NCBI GenBank assembly: GCA_945619025.1
Contig: CALZBJ010000001.1
Span: 62,001 to 126,000, forward strand
Reading direction: 5' to 3'
From: CALZBJ01 sp945619025
Lineage (GTDB): Bacteria > Pseudomonadota > Gammaproteobacteria > Cardiobacteriales > Wohlfahrtiimonadaceae
DNA length: 64,000 bases
Shown here: positions 1-8,812 of the stretch, in pieces
Layout: every line of letters starts with the position of its first letter
Position numbering within the stretch: the stretch's first letter is position 1
Translations under genes and position numbers: made by a program
Notes under the pieces: generated by a model
What the model was told of the DNA's origin: nothing
Database searches by the model: none
What the model saw: the letters and a program-made list of their open reading frames with translations, nothing else

Positions 1-324
1 GAGGTCGAGTCCTTGCTGAGAACCACTGGTAACCACAACGTGATCGGCATCGGTTTTGATACCGCGTTTTTTCACAAGCTCTGCAATGCCTGAACGAAGC
101 TCAGGTTCCCCGTCGGTGACGCTATATTGATAGGCTGCTACGCCTGACGCTGTCGCGACTTTGAGCGCTTCATTAATGCCCTCTAGGTCAAACATATCTG
201 CCGCGGGAATGCCCCCTGCGAGCGAGATAATGTGCGGCATTTTACTAAATGCCAGAAGCTCACGAACGATTGAGCTTTGAGTCCCTACAACACGATCAGC
301 AAAAAGCGCGTCTAAACCTTCCAT
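1..324 (-). CDS. PLP-dependent aminotransferase (fold type I), 3' end outside window
   Basis: Only the first 108 codons lie in the window; the gene runs off its left edge. The visible protein starts MEGLDALFADRV, continues with an ISLAGGIPAADMF segment, and later has AYQYSVTDGEPELR and VVVTSGSQQGLDL. These are the N-terminal hallmarks of class I/II aminotransferases of the MocR/LysN (2-aminoadipate transaminase) group, where the GGIP and SGSQQ segments frame the substrate and PLP phosphate sites. The catalytic lysine lies outside the window, so activity cannot be checked. It is divergent from recC with about 140 bp between them. The substrate is unknown; a branched-chain, aromatic or 2-aminoadipate aminotransferase are all possible. 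Confidence 0.85.
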   Translation of the reverse strand, partial: MEGLDALFADRVVGTQSSIVRELLAFSKMPHIISLAGGIPAADMFDLEGINEALKVATASGVAAYQYSVTDGEPELRSGIAELVKKRGIKTDADHVVVTSGSQQGLDL

Positions 325-467
325 TTTATTTCCTTACATTTTATTCATATCGTTATACTATTAAGGATTACCACACAAAATCGAACCCGGCATCAGTGCC
401 CAAAACTCGGCTTTGGTATAATCGCTTTTACTCTTTATTGTGTTCCATTGCGCCAAATAGGTGATCT

Positions 468-3400
468 ATGAGTCTTACCGTCTACCATTCCAATCATCTT
501 GATATCTTAAAATCGATCGTCGGACATATTATGATGAACGATCCGCTTGAGAGTCCTTTTGAGAAAGAGTATCTCTTAATCCAGAACTTTGGGATGGCAA
601 AATGGTTGCAGACTGAGATCGCCTCTGAACTTGGAATTTTGACGCAATGTGAGTTTTTGCTTCCGTCTAAAATGCTCAGTAATCTCTGTGACGAACTTCT
701 CGAAAACAGCGAACATTTCCGTCAGAATCTCTCTCAAGATAAACTATTTTGGCCGTTAGTGTCCATTATTTTTAATATTGATCAAAATGATCCCGATTTC
801 GATGCAATTTCCAGTTATATTCGCTGTGACGATCCCGCGCTTCGCTTAAAAAAATCGGTCTCGCTCGCAAAAGAGATCTCGGCGGTATTTGATAAATATA
901 TTGTCTATCGTCCCGATTGGATTGCCGCGTGGGATCGAGGTGAAACGGTGGATGAACTCCCGCCCCTCCATGCGATTTGGCAACAAAAACTCTGGCGTGA
1001 GGTGATGCGTTTTCTCAATTACCCCACTCACTTTGGAAACATTAAACCGCTCCTTGAGGCGCGCCTTAATGATCCTATCTATATGGAGCCGCTTAAAGCA
1101 AAGCTCCCTAAACGCCTCTTTATTATTGGGCTTACCTCACTGCCGCCACTCTTTTTAGACCTATTGATGTGCTTTAAAGAGTATATCGATATCCATCTCT
1201 TTTTTAATAATCCATCGCAATTTTATTGGGGCGATGTAACGAAGTATTACACCGAGCTGTCGCTTGGGCGTGAAAATTTCTTCGATGAGAGCGTCAACGA
1301 CGATATTCTCTCCCCGTTTACCCCAGAAGAGCCCGATGAACATTGGCAAGAATTTGCCGGCCATCCGCTCCTTGCCTCTCTTGGAAAAGTGGGCCGTGAT
1401 CATCTTAAAATCTTGCAACAATATCCGGAACAGCGTGAGATTGAAGCCTTTAGTGAGCCCGAGCCCACATCCCTCCTGCATCATCTGCAATATACGATTT
1501 TCAATCTACTGCCGCCTCACGAAACCGATAAATGGACCTTTGATCCGAGCGATCGCTCCCTTGAAATTCACACCGCCTATAGTCCGCTCCGTGAAATTGA
1601 GGCGCTCTACGACCAACTCCTTCATCTATTTAATCAAGACCCGACGCTCAAACCGAGCGAAATTGTGGTGATGACGCCGGATATCGAAAAATATGCGCCG
1701 CTCATTGAGGCTGTATTTGGTGAGGGAATGGCCAATCGTCATAACGCGATTCCCTACTCTATTTCCGACATTAGCCTTCGCCATAGTGAGCCGCTACTCG
1801 ATGGATTTTTAACGCTGCTCACTCTCCCGACGCTCACCTTTAAAACTAGCGAGATTTTACCGCTGCTTAAACTGCCCGAGGTGATGGAAAAATATGGCTT
1901 TACCGAACGAGATTTTGATCTCATTAGTTATTGGATTGAAGAGGCATTTATTCGTTTTGGCATTGATGATCATCACCTTGAAAGCCTCGGCTTTGGCGAT
2001 GATCCGCGCCACACTTGGCTTTGGGGTTTAAAACGGATGCTCCTTGGCTACGCAACCCACGATGAGACACTCATTCACGGGCATATGCCTTATATCGATA
2101 TTAAGGGAATGGACGCGCTCCTCCTTGGGAAACTCACTGCCTTTATCGATCATCTGATTAAATGGCGTGATGCGCTCACAGCTCCCCGCCCGCTCATTGA
2201 GTGGCAAACAATTATTGCCCCGCTTTGGAATGATTTTTTCGCCGATCCTGATCCGCAACAAAGTGGCAGTAGCGATCAAAAACTCACCTTTATCTTAAAT
2301 GCGTGGAATGAAATTATTGAGGCGGGCATTAAAAGTGGCATTGAGGAAGCCTTTGAGATTGAGACCCTGCGCAGGCTGCTCGAAGAGCGATTAATTGATG
2401 AAAAACCGATTCAAAACTTTATCCAAGGGAAGGTCACCTTCTGCTCCTTTGTGCCGATGCGCGCGATCCCCTTTAAAGTGGTGGCGATGATTGGGCTCAA
2501 TCAGGAAGATTTCCCGAAATCGACGCTCTATCACGATTTTGATCTCATTCAATTTAAGCCATATCCCGGCGACCGGACGCGCCACAGCGATGACCGCTAT
2601 CTCTTTTTGGAAGCGATGATGTCAGCCTCGGAAAAACTCTATCTAAGCTACATCGGCCACTCCATTCAAGACAATAGCGAACGCCTGCCCTCGCTTTTGA
2701 TCGATGATCTCTTTAATTATCTCAAGGCGGTGACCATTTTACCGGAGGGAAAAACCCTCGATGAGCTGCTCATTACCCATCACCCGATGGCGCCCTATAA
2801 TCCCGAGCTCTACCAAGAAGGCGCGCGCAATCAAAGTTTCCAAGATCGTTGGATTCAGCATGCGGAGCGCTCATTTTTAACGCCGACGGAATTTCCACCC
2901 TATGATTTTGAGCATTTAACGCTCGGGGAACTTATTCACTTTTACCAAGATCCCACCGCGCATTTTGCGCAAAAACGCCTAGAACTTCGCTCATTGCGTG
3001 AACGTTCTATTTTACCGAGCGATGATGAAAACTTCTCCGCGCCCACCGGATTAACCCGCTATATTTATCGCCGAGAAGTGCTCGAGCGCCTTCTTGTCGC
3101 GCCTTTTGACGATATGGAGCTAAAGGAGTATGCCTACGGCGAGCTGAAACACTATTACCATCATAAGGGCTATCTGCCAAAATACGCCTTTGAAGATTTT
3201 GCGTGGAACGAGCTGATTGCACCCCTTTTAGAGCTTGCGCTTACCATCAAAAAGAGCACCAACCCCATCATCACCGAAAAAGAGATGCGCTATCAGTTAA
3301 CGCCCCCTTCGCCGATGATCTCAATGCGGGAAGCGCGCGAAAAACTCCATCCTGACGCTCTGCCGAAACCCTCTGAAATTACCCTCTTACTGCCACTTCC

Positions 3401-3941
3401 CGAACTTAATCAAAAACGAGAGATTTTATGGGACGTCGGTGAAATGAGTCTAAAACGCTCAATCCGCGCCTATTTTTATCACCTTGCTCAATCTCTTTTT
3501 GAACAAGATTGCATGACAACGATCTACACTTTAAGTCGCAATCAGGTGAAATCTCATTCGCTGATGCCCCTTGAACTTCCCCATGAAACGCTCGAACATT
3601 TTATTGAGGGCTATTATCTTGGCATGAGCTCGCCAATTCCAAGCCTTTCGCCCACCGCGAAGGACCTTGAGCGCATCAAAAATATTTATCTCCTACTTGA
3701 TGAGAATCAGCTCACTGATTTTAAAGCGATTAATCCTCTCACAAAAGATGATATAACAGACCTATTCAGTCAACATCCGACGCTCTTTGAAGCGTTTCGC
3801 CTGCTGAAAAATCTTTTTAGCTACGAAGGACTTGAGCGCAGACTCTATTCCGATGATGATCCGCGGGCGTTACTGCGCTACATTCTCTTCTATCAGCACT
3901 ACATGATTCCGATTGAAGAGGCGATTAGCGAAGATAAATAG
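468..3941 (+). CDS. recC: Exodeoxyribonuclease V gamma subunit (RecC)
   Basis: RecC is the Chi-recognising subunit of the RecBCD helicase-nuclease, which processes double-strand ends for recombination and degrades foreign linear DNA. The 1157-residue product is close to the E. coli length of about 1120. The N-terminus (LTVYHSNHLDIL, then FEKEYLLIQNFGMAKWL) and the later CSFVPMRAIPFKVVAMIGL and GDRTRHSDDRYLFLEAMMSA segments are characteristic of the inactivated helicase-like core of RecC. The ATG at 468 follows AGGTGA with normal spacing, and a TATAAT at 417-422 could be the -10 box. The recB, recD and ptrA genes that often accompany recC are not in this window, so they must be elsewhere or upstream beyond the neighbouring aminotransferase. 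Confidence 0.93.
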   Translation: MSLTVYHSNHLDILKSIVGHIMMNDPLESPFEKEYLLIQNFGMAKWLQTEIASELGILTQCEFLLPSKMLSNLCDELLENSEHFRQNLSQDKLFWPLVSIIFNIDQNDPDFDAISSYIRCDDPALRLKKSVSLAKEISAVFDKYIVYRPDWIAAWDRGETVDELPPLHAIWQQKLWREVMRFLNYPTHFGNIKPLLEARLNDPIYMEPLKAKLPKRLFIIGLTSLPPLFLDLLMCFKEYIDIHLFFNNPSQFYWGDVTKYYTELSLGRENFFDESVNDDILSPFTPEEPDEHWQEFAGHPLLASLGKVGRDHLKILQQYPEQREIEAFSEPEPTSLLHHLQYTIFNLLPPHETDKWTFDPSDRSLEIHTAYSPLREIEALYDQLLHLFNQDPTLKPSEIVVMTPDIEKYAPLIEAVFGEGMANRHNAIPYSISDISLRHSEPLLDGFLTLLTLPTLTFKTSEILPLLKLPEVMEKYGFTERDFDLISYWIEEAFIRFGIDDHHLESLGFGDDPRHTWLWGLKRMLLGYATHDETLIHGHMPYIDIKGMDALLLGKLTAFIDHLIKWRDALTAPRPLIEWQTIIAPLWNDFFADPDPQQSGSSDQKLTFILNAWNEIIEAGIKSGIEEAFEIETLRRLLEERLIDEKPIQNFIQGKVTFCSFVPMRAIPFKVVAMIGLNQEDFPKSTLYHDFDLIQFKPYPGDRTRHSDDRYLFLEAMMSASEKLYLSYIGHSIQDNSERLPSLLIDDLFNYLKAVTILPEGKTLDELLITHHPMAPYNPELYQEGARNQSFQDRWIQHAERSFLTPTEFPPYDFEHLTLGELIHFYQDPTAHFAQKRLELRSLRERSILPSDDENFSAPTGLTRYIYRREVLERLLVAPFDDMELKEYAYGELKHYYHHKGYLPKYAFEDFAWNELIAPLLELALTIKKSTNPIITEKEMRYQLTPPSPMISMREAREKLHPDALPKPSEITLLLPLPELNQKREILWDVGEMSLKRSIRAYFYHLAQSLFEQDCMTTIYTLSRNQVKSHSLMPLELPHETLEHFIEGYYLGMSSPIPSLSPTAKDLERIKNIYLLLDENQLTDFKAINPLTKDDITDLFSQHPTLFEAFRLLKNLFSYEGLERRLYSDDDPRALLRYILFYQHYMIPIEEAISEDK

Positions 3942-4075
3942 CGGCGCTGACTGTCAATAAATCCATCAATGATTCGCAGAGATTTTTAAAACCCGATATG
4001 ATCGAGAGGATTTTCTATCCGCAACACGATCTGCAATACTATTTATAAGATAACCTAAAGGAGATGAAACAGGGC

Positions 4076-4456
4076 ATGGCCACCGAACCGAATCCAAGTA
4101 AACAGCTCTTAGCGCAACCGAAAAGTCATTATGATTATGATGGGATTTTTGGGCAATGGGTCTGGTTTCCGTGGCAATTTCATCTCGGCCTTGCGGTGCT
4201 TGCGTGGCCATTTTTTCTCTGGCTGTTTCCCACCTTTCCCTTTGGCAAAGCCCATCTAAATGCCTTTTATAAAGAGTATGCCGTTTGGATTGCGCTCACC
4301 TTATCGCTCATGTGTGCGCTCACGGCACTTTTAAGCTATTCGATGGAAAAAGAGGGATTACGTTCTCGCGGAAAGCGCGGTAAAAAGCGGGTTTCAGCAA
4401 AAGAGATCTTAAAGAAAGCATCTCCGACAAAACGCTCGTCGCGCACGAAAAAATAA
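4076..4456 (+). CDS. Small membrane protein with two predicted membrane segments and a basic tail
   Basis: Not recognised as a named family. The protein of about 126 residues has a hydrophilic start, a tryptophan-rich first membrane segment (HLGLAVLAWPFFLWLF), a second (YAVWIALTLSLMCALTALLS), and a strongly basic C-terminal tail of about 40 residues rich in Lys, Arg and Ser. By the positive-inside rule the tail should be cytoplasmic. An ATG at 4064 is also in frame, but it directly abuts the AAAGGAG at 4057-4063, leaving no spacer; the ATG at 4076 has a 12-base spacer and is preferred. It sits between recC and rapZ on the same strand with gaps of over 100 bp on each side, so it is probably its own unit. 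Function unknown. Confidence 0.6.
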   Translation: MATEPNPSKQLLAQPKSHYDYDGIFGQWVWFPWQFHLGLAVLAWPFFLWLFPTFPFGKAHLNAFYKEYAVWIALTLSLMCALTALLSYSMEKEGLRSRGKRGKKRVSAKEILKKASPTKRSSRTKK

Positions 4457-4586
4457 CCCCATTTCCATCATTTAACTCTCTTAATCTTAAGATAAAATAA
4501 ATCTTCGGCGACTTACCCTTTAAGGCGAAAGTTGGTATGATGAACGCTTTAATAATCAACGCATCTCTAACTGATATCCCAATACC

Positions 4587-5444
4587 ATGATTCAATTGTT
4601 GATTGTCAGCGGTCTTTCAGGTTCAGGAAAATCGATCGCTCTGCAAACGCTCGAAGACGAAGGGTTTTACTGTGTCGATAACCTGCCCTTAAGTTTTTTG
4701 GAGCTTTTTTTAGATAAGATCACCGAAAATCACAATATGCGTAAACTCGCAATTGGGCTTGATGCTCGTGGTTTCCCGGAAGATCTCGAAGGCTCGGATG
4801 ATATTCTCAATCGCATTCGCGATAACCCCAATTTCGCCGTCAAACTGCTCTTTTTGCAAGCCTCCAATGAGGTCTTATTAAAGCGATATGGCGCAACCCG
4901 GCGAAAACATCCCCTTGCCAATAAACGTCAAGCGCTCCTCGATGCGATTCTCTATGAGCGCACCTTTTTAGAACCGATTTTAAAACGCGCCGATGTCATT
5001 CTCGACACCTCGTTTTTAAATGTTCACGAGCTTCGCAGTACCCTAATCTCTCAGCTATTAAATCAGCGTAATCGCCTCATTATTCAGATTCAATCCTTTG
5101 GGTTTAAAAATGGTCCGCCCTTAGATGCGGATTTTATGTTTGATGCTCGATGCCTCACCAATCCCCATTGGAATCGTGAACTTCGGGATTTTACTGGACT
5201 TGATGAGCCGGTCATCGAATTTTTTAACACCAAAGCGGATATCCTCGATTATTACCAAGACATTCGCCAGTTCTTTTTCAAATGGATTCCCACCATTGAG
5301 AAAGGCACGCGCGCTTATCTCTCCATTGCCATCGGCTGTACCGGCGGGCAACATCGCTCCGTCTATCTCGCAAAACGCCTGCACGATGAGCTAAGCGAAC
5401 ACGATTATTTAGTCACTCTCAAACACCGAGAGCTCTCCCGTTAA
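4587..5444 (+). CDS. rapZ: RNase adapter protein RapZ
   Basis: RapZ binds the small RNA GlmZ and presents it to RNase E, tuning GlmS synthesis to glucosamine-6-phosphate levels; it also has an ATP/GTP-binding fold. The 285-residue length matches the E. coli protein (284). A Walker A motif GLSGSGKS lies at residues 9-16, and the C-terminal RNA-binding domain carries the conserved GCTGGQHRS near residues 249-257. In enterobacteria rapZ lies in the rpoN-hpf-ptsN-rapZ-npr operon; here it stands apart from those genes, 130 bp after the small membrane protein and 22 bp before folD. A TATGAT at about 4536 may be its -10 box. Whether a GlmZ-like RNA exists in this organism cannot be judged from the window. 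Confidence 0.93.
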   Translation: MIQLLIVSGLSGSGKSIALQTLEDEGFYCVDNLPLSFLELFLDKITENHNMRKLAIGLDARGFPEDLEGSDDILNRIRDNPNFAVKLLFLQASNEVLLKRYGATRRKHPLANKRQALLDAILYERTFLEPILKRADVILDTSFLNVHELRSTLISQLLNQRNRLIIQIQSFGFKNGPPLDADFMFDARCLTNPHWNRELRDFTGLDEPVIEFFNTKADILDYYQDIRQFFFKWIPTIEKGTRAYLSIAIGCTGGQHRSVYLAKRLHDELSEHDYLVTLKHRELSR

Positions 5445-5465
5445 ACTATATAGGAAGGAACCCCC

Positions 5466-6353
5466 ATGGCGACAATTATTGATGGAAAAGCCTTTGCAGC
5501 CGATCTTCGTGAAACCCTTAAAACCCAAGTGGCCGAGCTTGAAGCAAAACACTCGATCACGCCCGGTCTGTCGGTGATTTTAGTGGGCGAAGACCCCGCG
5601 AGCCAGGTCTATGTACGCAATAAAGAGAAATTTGCCAAAGAGTGTGGCTTCAATTCAGTCACCTATCGTAAACCAGCGGATATCACCGAAGAAGAGCTCT
5701 TAGGCCTGATCGATGATCTCAATAATGATCCAAGCGTTCACGGAATTTTAGTGCAGCTCCCGATCTCAAAACACCTCAATGAAGAGCGCGTGTTAAATAG
5801 TATCGATCCGCTTAAAGATGTCGATGGCTTCCACCCGATCAATATCGGCCAGCTCTCCATCGGTAAACCCAATTTAATTCCCTGCACCCCACTTGGCTCA
5901 CTTCTATTACTGCAAGATAAATTAGGCAAAGACCTTTCTGGCAAACATGCGGTGATCGTTGGACGTTCAAACATCGTTGGCAAACCAATGATGCAGCTGT
6001 TACTCTCGCAAAACTGTACGGTAACTGTGGCGCACTCACGCACCAAAAACACTAAAGAGCTCTGCCAAGCGGCGGATATCGTCGTGGCGGCTGTCGGCGT
6101 GCCTGAACTTATTAAAGGCGACTGGATCAAAAAAGGCGCAACGGTGATTGATGTGGGCATTAACCGCATTGAAACCGCTGAAGGAAAAACTCGTTTAGTG
6201 GGCGACGTTGAATTTGCAGGCGCGAGCGAGAATGCTGAATTTATCACCCCGGTTCCCGGCGGCGTTGGCCCGATGACAATCGCGTGCCTCCTTCGCAATA
6301 CTGTCACCGCGATGTGCATGCAAAATAAGATCGATGATCCTAACAAACTTTAA
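5466..6353 (+). CDS. folD: Bifunctional methylenetetrahydrofolate dehydrogenase / methenyl-THF cyclohydrolase
   Basis: FolD interconverts 5,10-methylene-THF, 5,10-methenyl-THF and 10-formyl-THF in the cytoplasm, supplying one-carbon units for purines and initiator tRNA. The 295-residue product has the usual FolD size. It shows the YVRNKEKFAKECGF segment with the catalytic Tyr and Lys, the LPKDVDGFH-type motif (here DPLKDVDGFHPIN), the nucleotide-binding GRSNIVGKPM segment, and the C-terminal PVPGGVGPMT signature. The start follows GGAAGGA with good spacing. It lies 22 bp after rapZ and is probably cotranscribed with it. A strong terminator at 6409-6440 closes the unit. Confidence 0.97.
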   Translation: MATIIDGKAFAADLRETLKTQVAELEAKHSITPGLSVILVGEDPASQVYVRNKEKFAKECGFNSVTYRKPADITEEELLGLIDDLNNDPSVHGILVQLPISKHLNEERVLNSIDPLKDVDGFHPINIGQLSIGKPNLIPCTPLGSLLLLQDKLGKDLSGKHAVIVGRSNIVGKPMMQLLLSQNCTVTVAHSRTKNTKELCQAADIVVAAVGVPELIKGDWIKKGATVIDVGINRIETAEGKTRLVGDVEFAGASENAEFITPVPGGVGPMTIACLLRNTVTAMCMQNKIDDPNKL

Positions 6354-6408
6354 CCCTTATTTTCAAAAAAGTTTGCTAAAATAGCCGTTATAACGATTAC
6401 AAAATACC

Positions 6409-6440
6409 GAGGAGAGCCCTAATCCGCTCTCCTCTTTTTT
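6409..6440 (+). terminator. Rho-independent terminator after folD
   Basis: A perfect 9-bp stem (GAGGAGAGC / GCTCTCCTC) with an 8-base loop is followed immediately by six T residues. It lies 55 bp beyond the folD stop and separates the rapZ-folD unit from the exporter gene. Confidence 0.9.
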
Positions 6441-6492
6441 ATCTTCGATTTATTCCATTAAATCTTGTTATTAGGTGAGCATTCCGCAAATT

Positions 6493-7218
6493 ATGTTTGA
6501 AAATTTAGGCATTTTTGATATTGAGCATTACGTTTTAGCCGCCCTTGCGATTATTTTAGTCCCCGGCCCCAATTCGATTTTCGTTCTCACCACCGCGATC
6601 AAAAAAGGGGTTAAAAAAGGCTATCAGGCTGCGCTTGGCGTCTTTTTGGGGGATTCGCTCATTATGCTTGCGGTCTATATCGGCATTGCGGCTTTTATCA
6701 ATGAACACCCTGAATTAATGCTTACGCCAATGCGCTACTTTAGTGCCGGATTTCTCTTCTTTTTAGCCGCGCAAATTCTCTATGGCACCTATGGAAAACC
6801 TTTCTTAGAGCGCCGTAAACGCTCAAAAACCCCATCAACTGAGACTCCCACCGGCAATCCTAGTAATCCTGGCAATCGCCCAGAACTTCAATTTAAAACC
6901 CTTAAAAAAGAGCGTAATCCCTTTCTAAAAGCGGTATTGCTAAGTCTTACCAATCCCAAAGCACTGCTCTTTTTCTTTGTCTTTTTCCATAAATTTATCG
7001 ACCCCAGTTTCACTCCGACCTATCTTCCCTTTCTTATTTTGGCGTCGATCTTAATGCTCATTAGCGTGAGCTATCTCTCAGCGCTCATTTTTGGCGGATC
7101 GGCATTGATGCAATTTGTTAAGGGACACGCGTGGCTTGGAACCGTAGGCAATACATTGGTGGCGCTCATTTTCATGCTCTTTTCGTATCAAATTTTAACG
7201 ACCCATTTAGTTGTGTAA
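6493..7218 (+). CDS. LysE/RhtB-family amino-acid exporter, LeuE-like
   Basis: Members of this family are inner-membrane exporters of amino acids. The opening MFENLGIFDIEHYVLAALAI and the motif LVPGPNSIFVLTTAIKKGVK followed by GYQAALGVFLGD match the LeuE (leucine efflux) branch closely, and a SLTNPKALLFFF segment lies in the second half. Five to six membrane segments are visible. The central loop (about residues 105-140) carries an unusually long polar insert rich in Lys, Ser, Thr, Asn and Pro. A GTG at 6475 would add six residues, but aligning the start with LeuE favours the ATG at 6493, with AGGTGAG upstream. The neighbouring FAD oxidoreductase gene lies 147 bp downstream. Substrate not established. 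Confidence 0.75.
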   Translation: MFENLGIFDIEHYVLAALAIILVPGPNSIFVLTTAIKKGVKKGYQAALGVFLGDSLIMLAVYIGIAAFINEHPELMLTPMRYFSAGFLFFLAAQILYGTYGKPFLERRKRSKTPSTETPTGNPSNPGNRPELQFKTLKKERNPFLKAVLLSLTNPKALLFFFVFFHKFIDPSFTPTYLPFLILASILMLISVSYLSALIFGGSALMQFVKGHAWLGTVGNTLVALIFMLFSYQILTTHLVV

Positions 7219-7364
7219 ACGAGCTTAAATTTTGTTAAAAATCATCAAGATAGTCTATTTGCGAAAAACTTGACGCACCTCGTACTCTTTGATGACAAAC
7301 CTTCCTAAACGTGAATATAATGAATCCTTACCGCTCCCATTCACCCACGTAAAAGGAATTATTC

Positions 7365-8702
7365 ATGAAGACCATTAAGCGCTTGCCTCGCCTCGATGGA
7401 AAAATTGGCTGGGTTCGCACCTCGCCCTATCACGATCGCAACAGTCAAACCGCTCGATTTGAGAAGCCCAAAGGCCTTAAATCGCCGTACGATTATGCGA
7501 TTATTGGCGCGGGATTTACGGGAATATCGCTCGCCATCGAACTTGCGAAACGTGAGCCTGAAGCCTCGATTTTACTGCTAGATGCGCTTCGTGTTGGTGA
7601 GGGGAGTTCGGGGAGAAATGCTGGGTTTATTATCGATGTACCGCACACCTTAAAGCTCGATCAAAAGGCGCTGGAAAAGAGCTCGATGATTCACCGCTTA
7701 AATCTCTTTGCGATTAAACGGCTCGAATATTATAAAAATCTTGGCAAGATCGAATGCGGCTGGCAACAAGCGGGGAAATATCTCGCGGCCCATGAAGAAA
7801 AAAATGAACCGCGTCTTCGCCCCTTTATGACGATGCTCGAAAAGCTCAATCTTCCATTTGAATATATTGAGGGCAACAGACTCAATCAGAGGCTTGGCAC
7901 GAGCTATTATCGCTCCGCGGTCTATACACCGGACAATATTTTAGTCAATCCCGCGGCGCTCATTCGTGGCATCGCAACGCTCTTACCGGAGAATGTGCAT
8001 CTATTTGAAGAGACGCCGGTAACCGAAATCGAATATAATTCACCCCATACGCTCTATACTCGCGCGGGACGCTTTTGCGCTCGTGTGATGATCCAAACCA
8101 ATAGCGGCTATATTGAGGAGCTCGGCAAACTTAAAAATACACTCGTCCCTTGCTTTACCTATGCGAGCCTCACAAAACCGCTTCCTAAAAGTGTCAAGGA
8201 GCACTATTTTAACGAAATCAAACCTTGGGGAATTACTTCCGCCCATCCCGCCGGCACTACCGTTCGGTTTACCCATGATGATCGAATTTTTATCCGCAAT
8301 AAATTTGATTATGAGCCCAAAATGCGGAGCAGCCGAGAGTTTTTAAAATATGCACGCCACATGCACATAAAAAGTTTTAAAGCGCGCTTTCCTTTTTTAG
8401 GCAACCCTGATTTTGATTACACTTGGGGCGGACAGGTAACGCTGACTCGCGATCTTACCCCACTCTTTACCAAGCTCGATGATAATGTCTATGCCATTAT
8501 GAGCTGTAATGGTGTCGGCGTCGCGAGGGGCACCTATCTTGGCTACTATATGGCTGATCTTTTGCACAATATTGAGAGCCCTGAACTGCGCTTTTTAATG
8601 AATGAAGGAAAGCGAAAACCGATCCCCATTAAACCGCTTACCTCCATTGGCGCCAACCTTCGCTTTTTTTATGAAGAGTACAGTGCTCAAGGGGATATTT
8701 AA
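7365..8702 (+). CDS. FAD-dependent oxidoreductase of the D-amino-acid-oxidase (DAO) family
   Basis: The 445-residue protein has a Rossmann FAD-binding motif (AIIGAGFTGISLAIELAKR, about residues 46-64), followed by LLLDALRVGEGSSGRNAGFI. The SGRNAG element is typical of gamma-glutamylputrescine oxidase (PuuB) and related amine/amino-acid oxidases. Near the C-terminus, TWGGQVTLTRDLTPLFTKL and NGVGVARGTYLG provide the second half of the FAD site. The family oxidises primary or secondary amines or imino acids to imines, passing electrons to oxygen or quinone. The ATG follows AAAAGGAA with good spacing. No puu genes are adjacent, so the substrate is open. The exporter upstream may act on the same amino acid, which is inference. 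Confidence 0.8.
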   Translation: MKTIKRLPRLDGKIGWVRTSPYHDRNSQTARFEKPKGLKSPYDYAIIGAGFTGISLAIELAKREPEASILLLDALRVGEGSSGRNAGFIIDVPHTLKLDQKALEKSSMIHRLNLFAIKRLEYYKNLGKIECGWQQAGKYLAAHEEKNEPRLRPFMTMLEKLNLPFEYIEGNRLNQRLGTSYYRSAVYTPDNILVNPAALIRGIATLLPENVHLFEETPVTEIEYNSPHTLYTRAGRFCARVMIQTNSGYIEELGKLKNTLVPCFTYASLTKPLPKSVKEHYFNEIKPWGITSAHPAGTTVRFTHDDRIFIRNKFDYEPKMRSSREFLKYARHMHIKSFKARFPFLGNPDFDYTWGGQVTLTRDLTPLFTKLDDNVYAIMSCNGVGVARGTYLGYYMADLLHNIESPELRFLMNEGKRKPIPIKPLTSIGANLRFFYEEYSAQGDI

Positions 8703-8737
8703 CGAATTACGTTTCAATTGACATTTAAATAGACAAA

Positions 8738-8777
8738 ATAAAAAGCTAAGCCTCTTTGAAAGACTTAGCTTTTTTAG
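8738..8777. terminator. Bidirectional terminator between the FAD oxidoreductase and hemB
   Basis: The stem AAAAGCTAAG / CTTAGCTTTT encloses a 13-base loop. An A-run on the left and a T-run on the right let it act in both directions, for the convergent FAD oxidoreductase (plus) and hemB (minus). Confidence 0.88.
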
Positions 8778-8812
8778 AATCCATCTAATCGAATATCTGA
8801 TTATGATTCAGC

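Noticed and set aside
249..464. Plus-strand frame across the aminotransferase start and recC upstream region
   Set aside because: It overlaps a well-supported minus-strand aminotransferase and the recC promoter region and has no family features.
1161..1671. Overlapping frames on both strands within recC
   Set aside because: RecC continues intact through this region, so the extra frames are shadows.
5738..6346. Long antisense frame of 202 codons inside folD
   Set aside because: folD is certain on the plus strand; the antisense frame is a codon-bias shadow rich in Ser, Thr and Pro.
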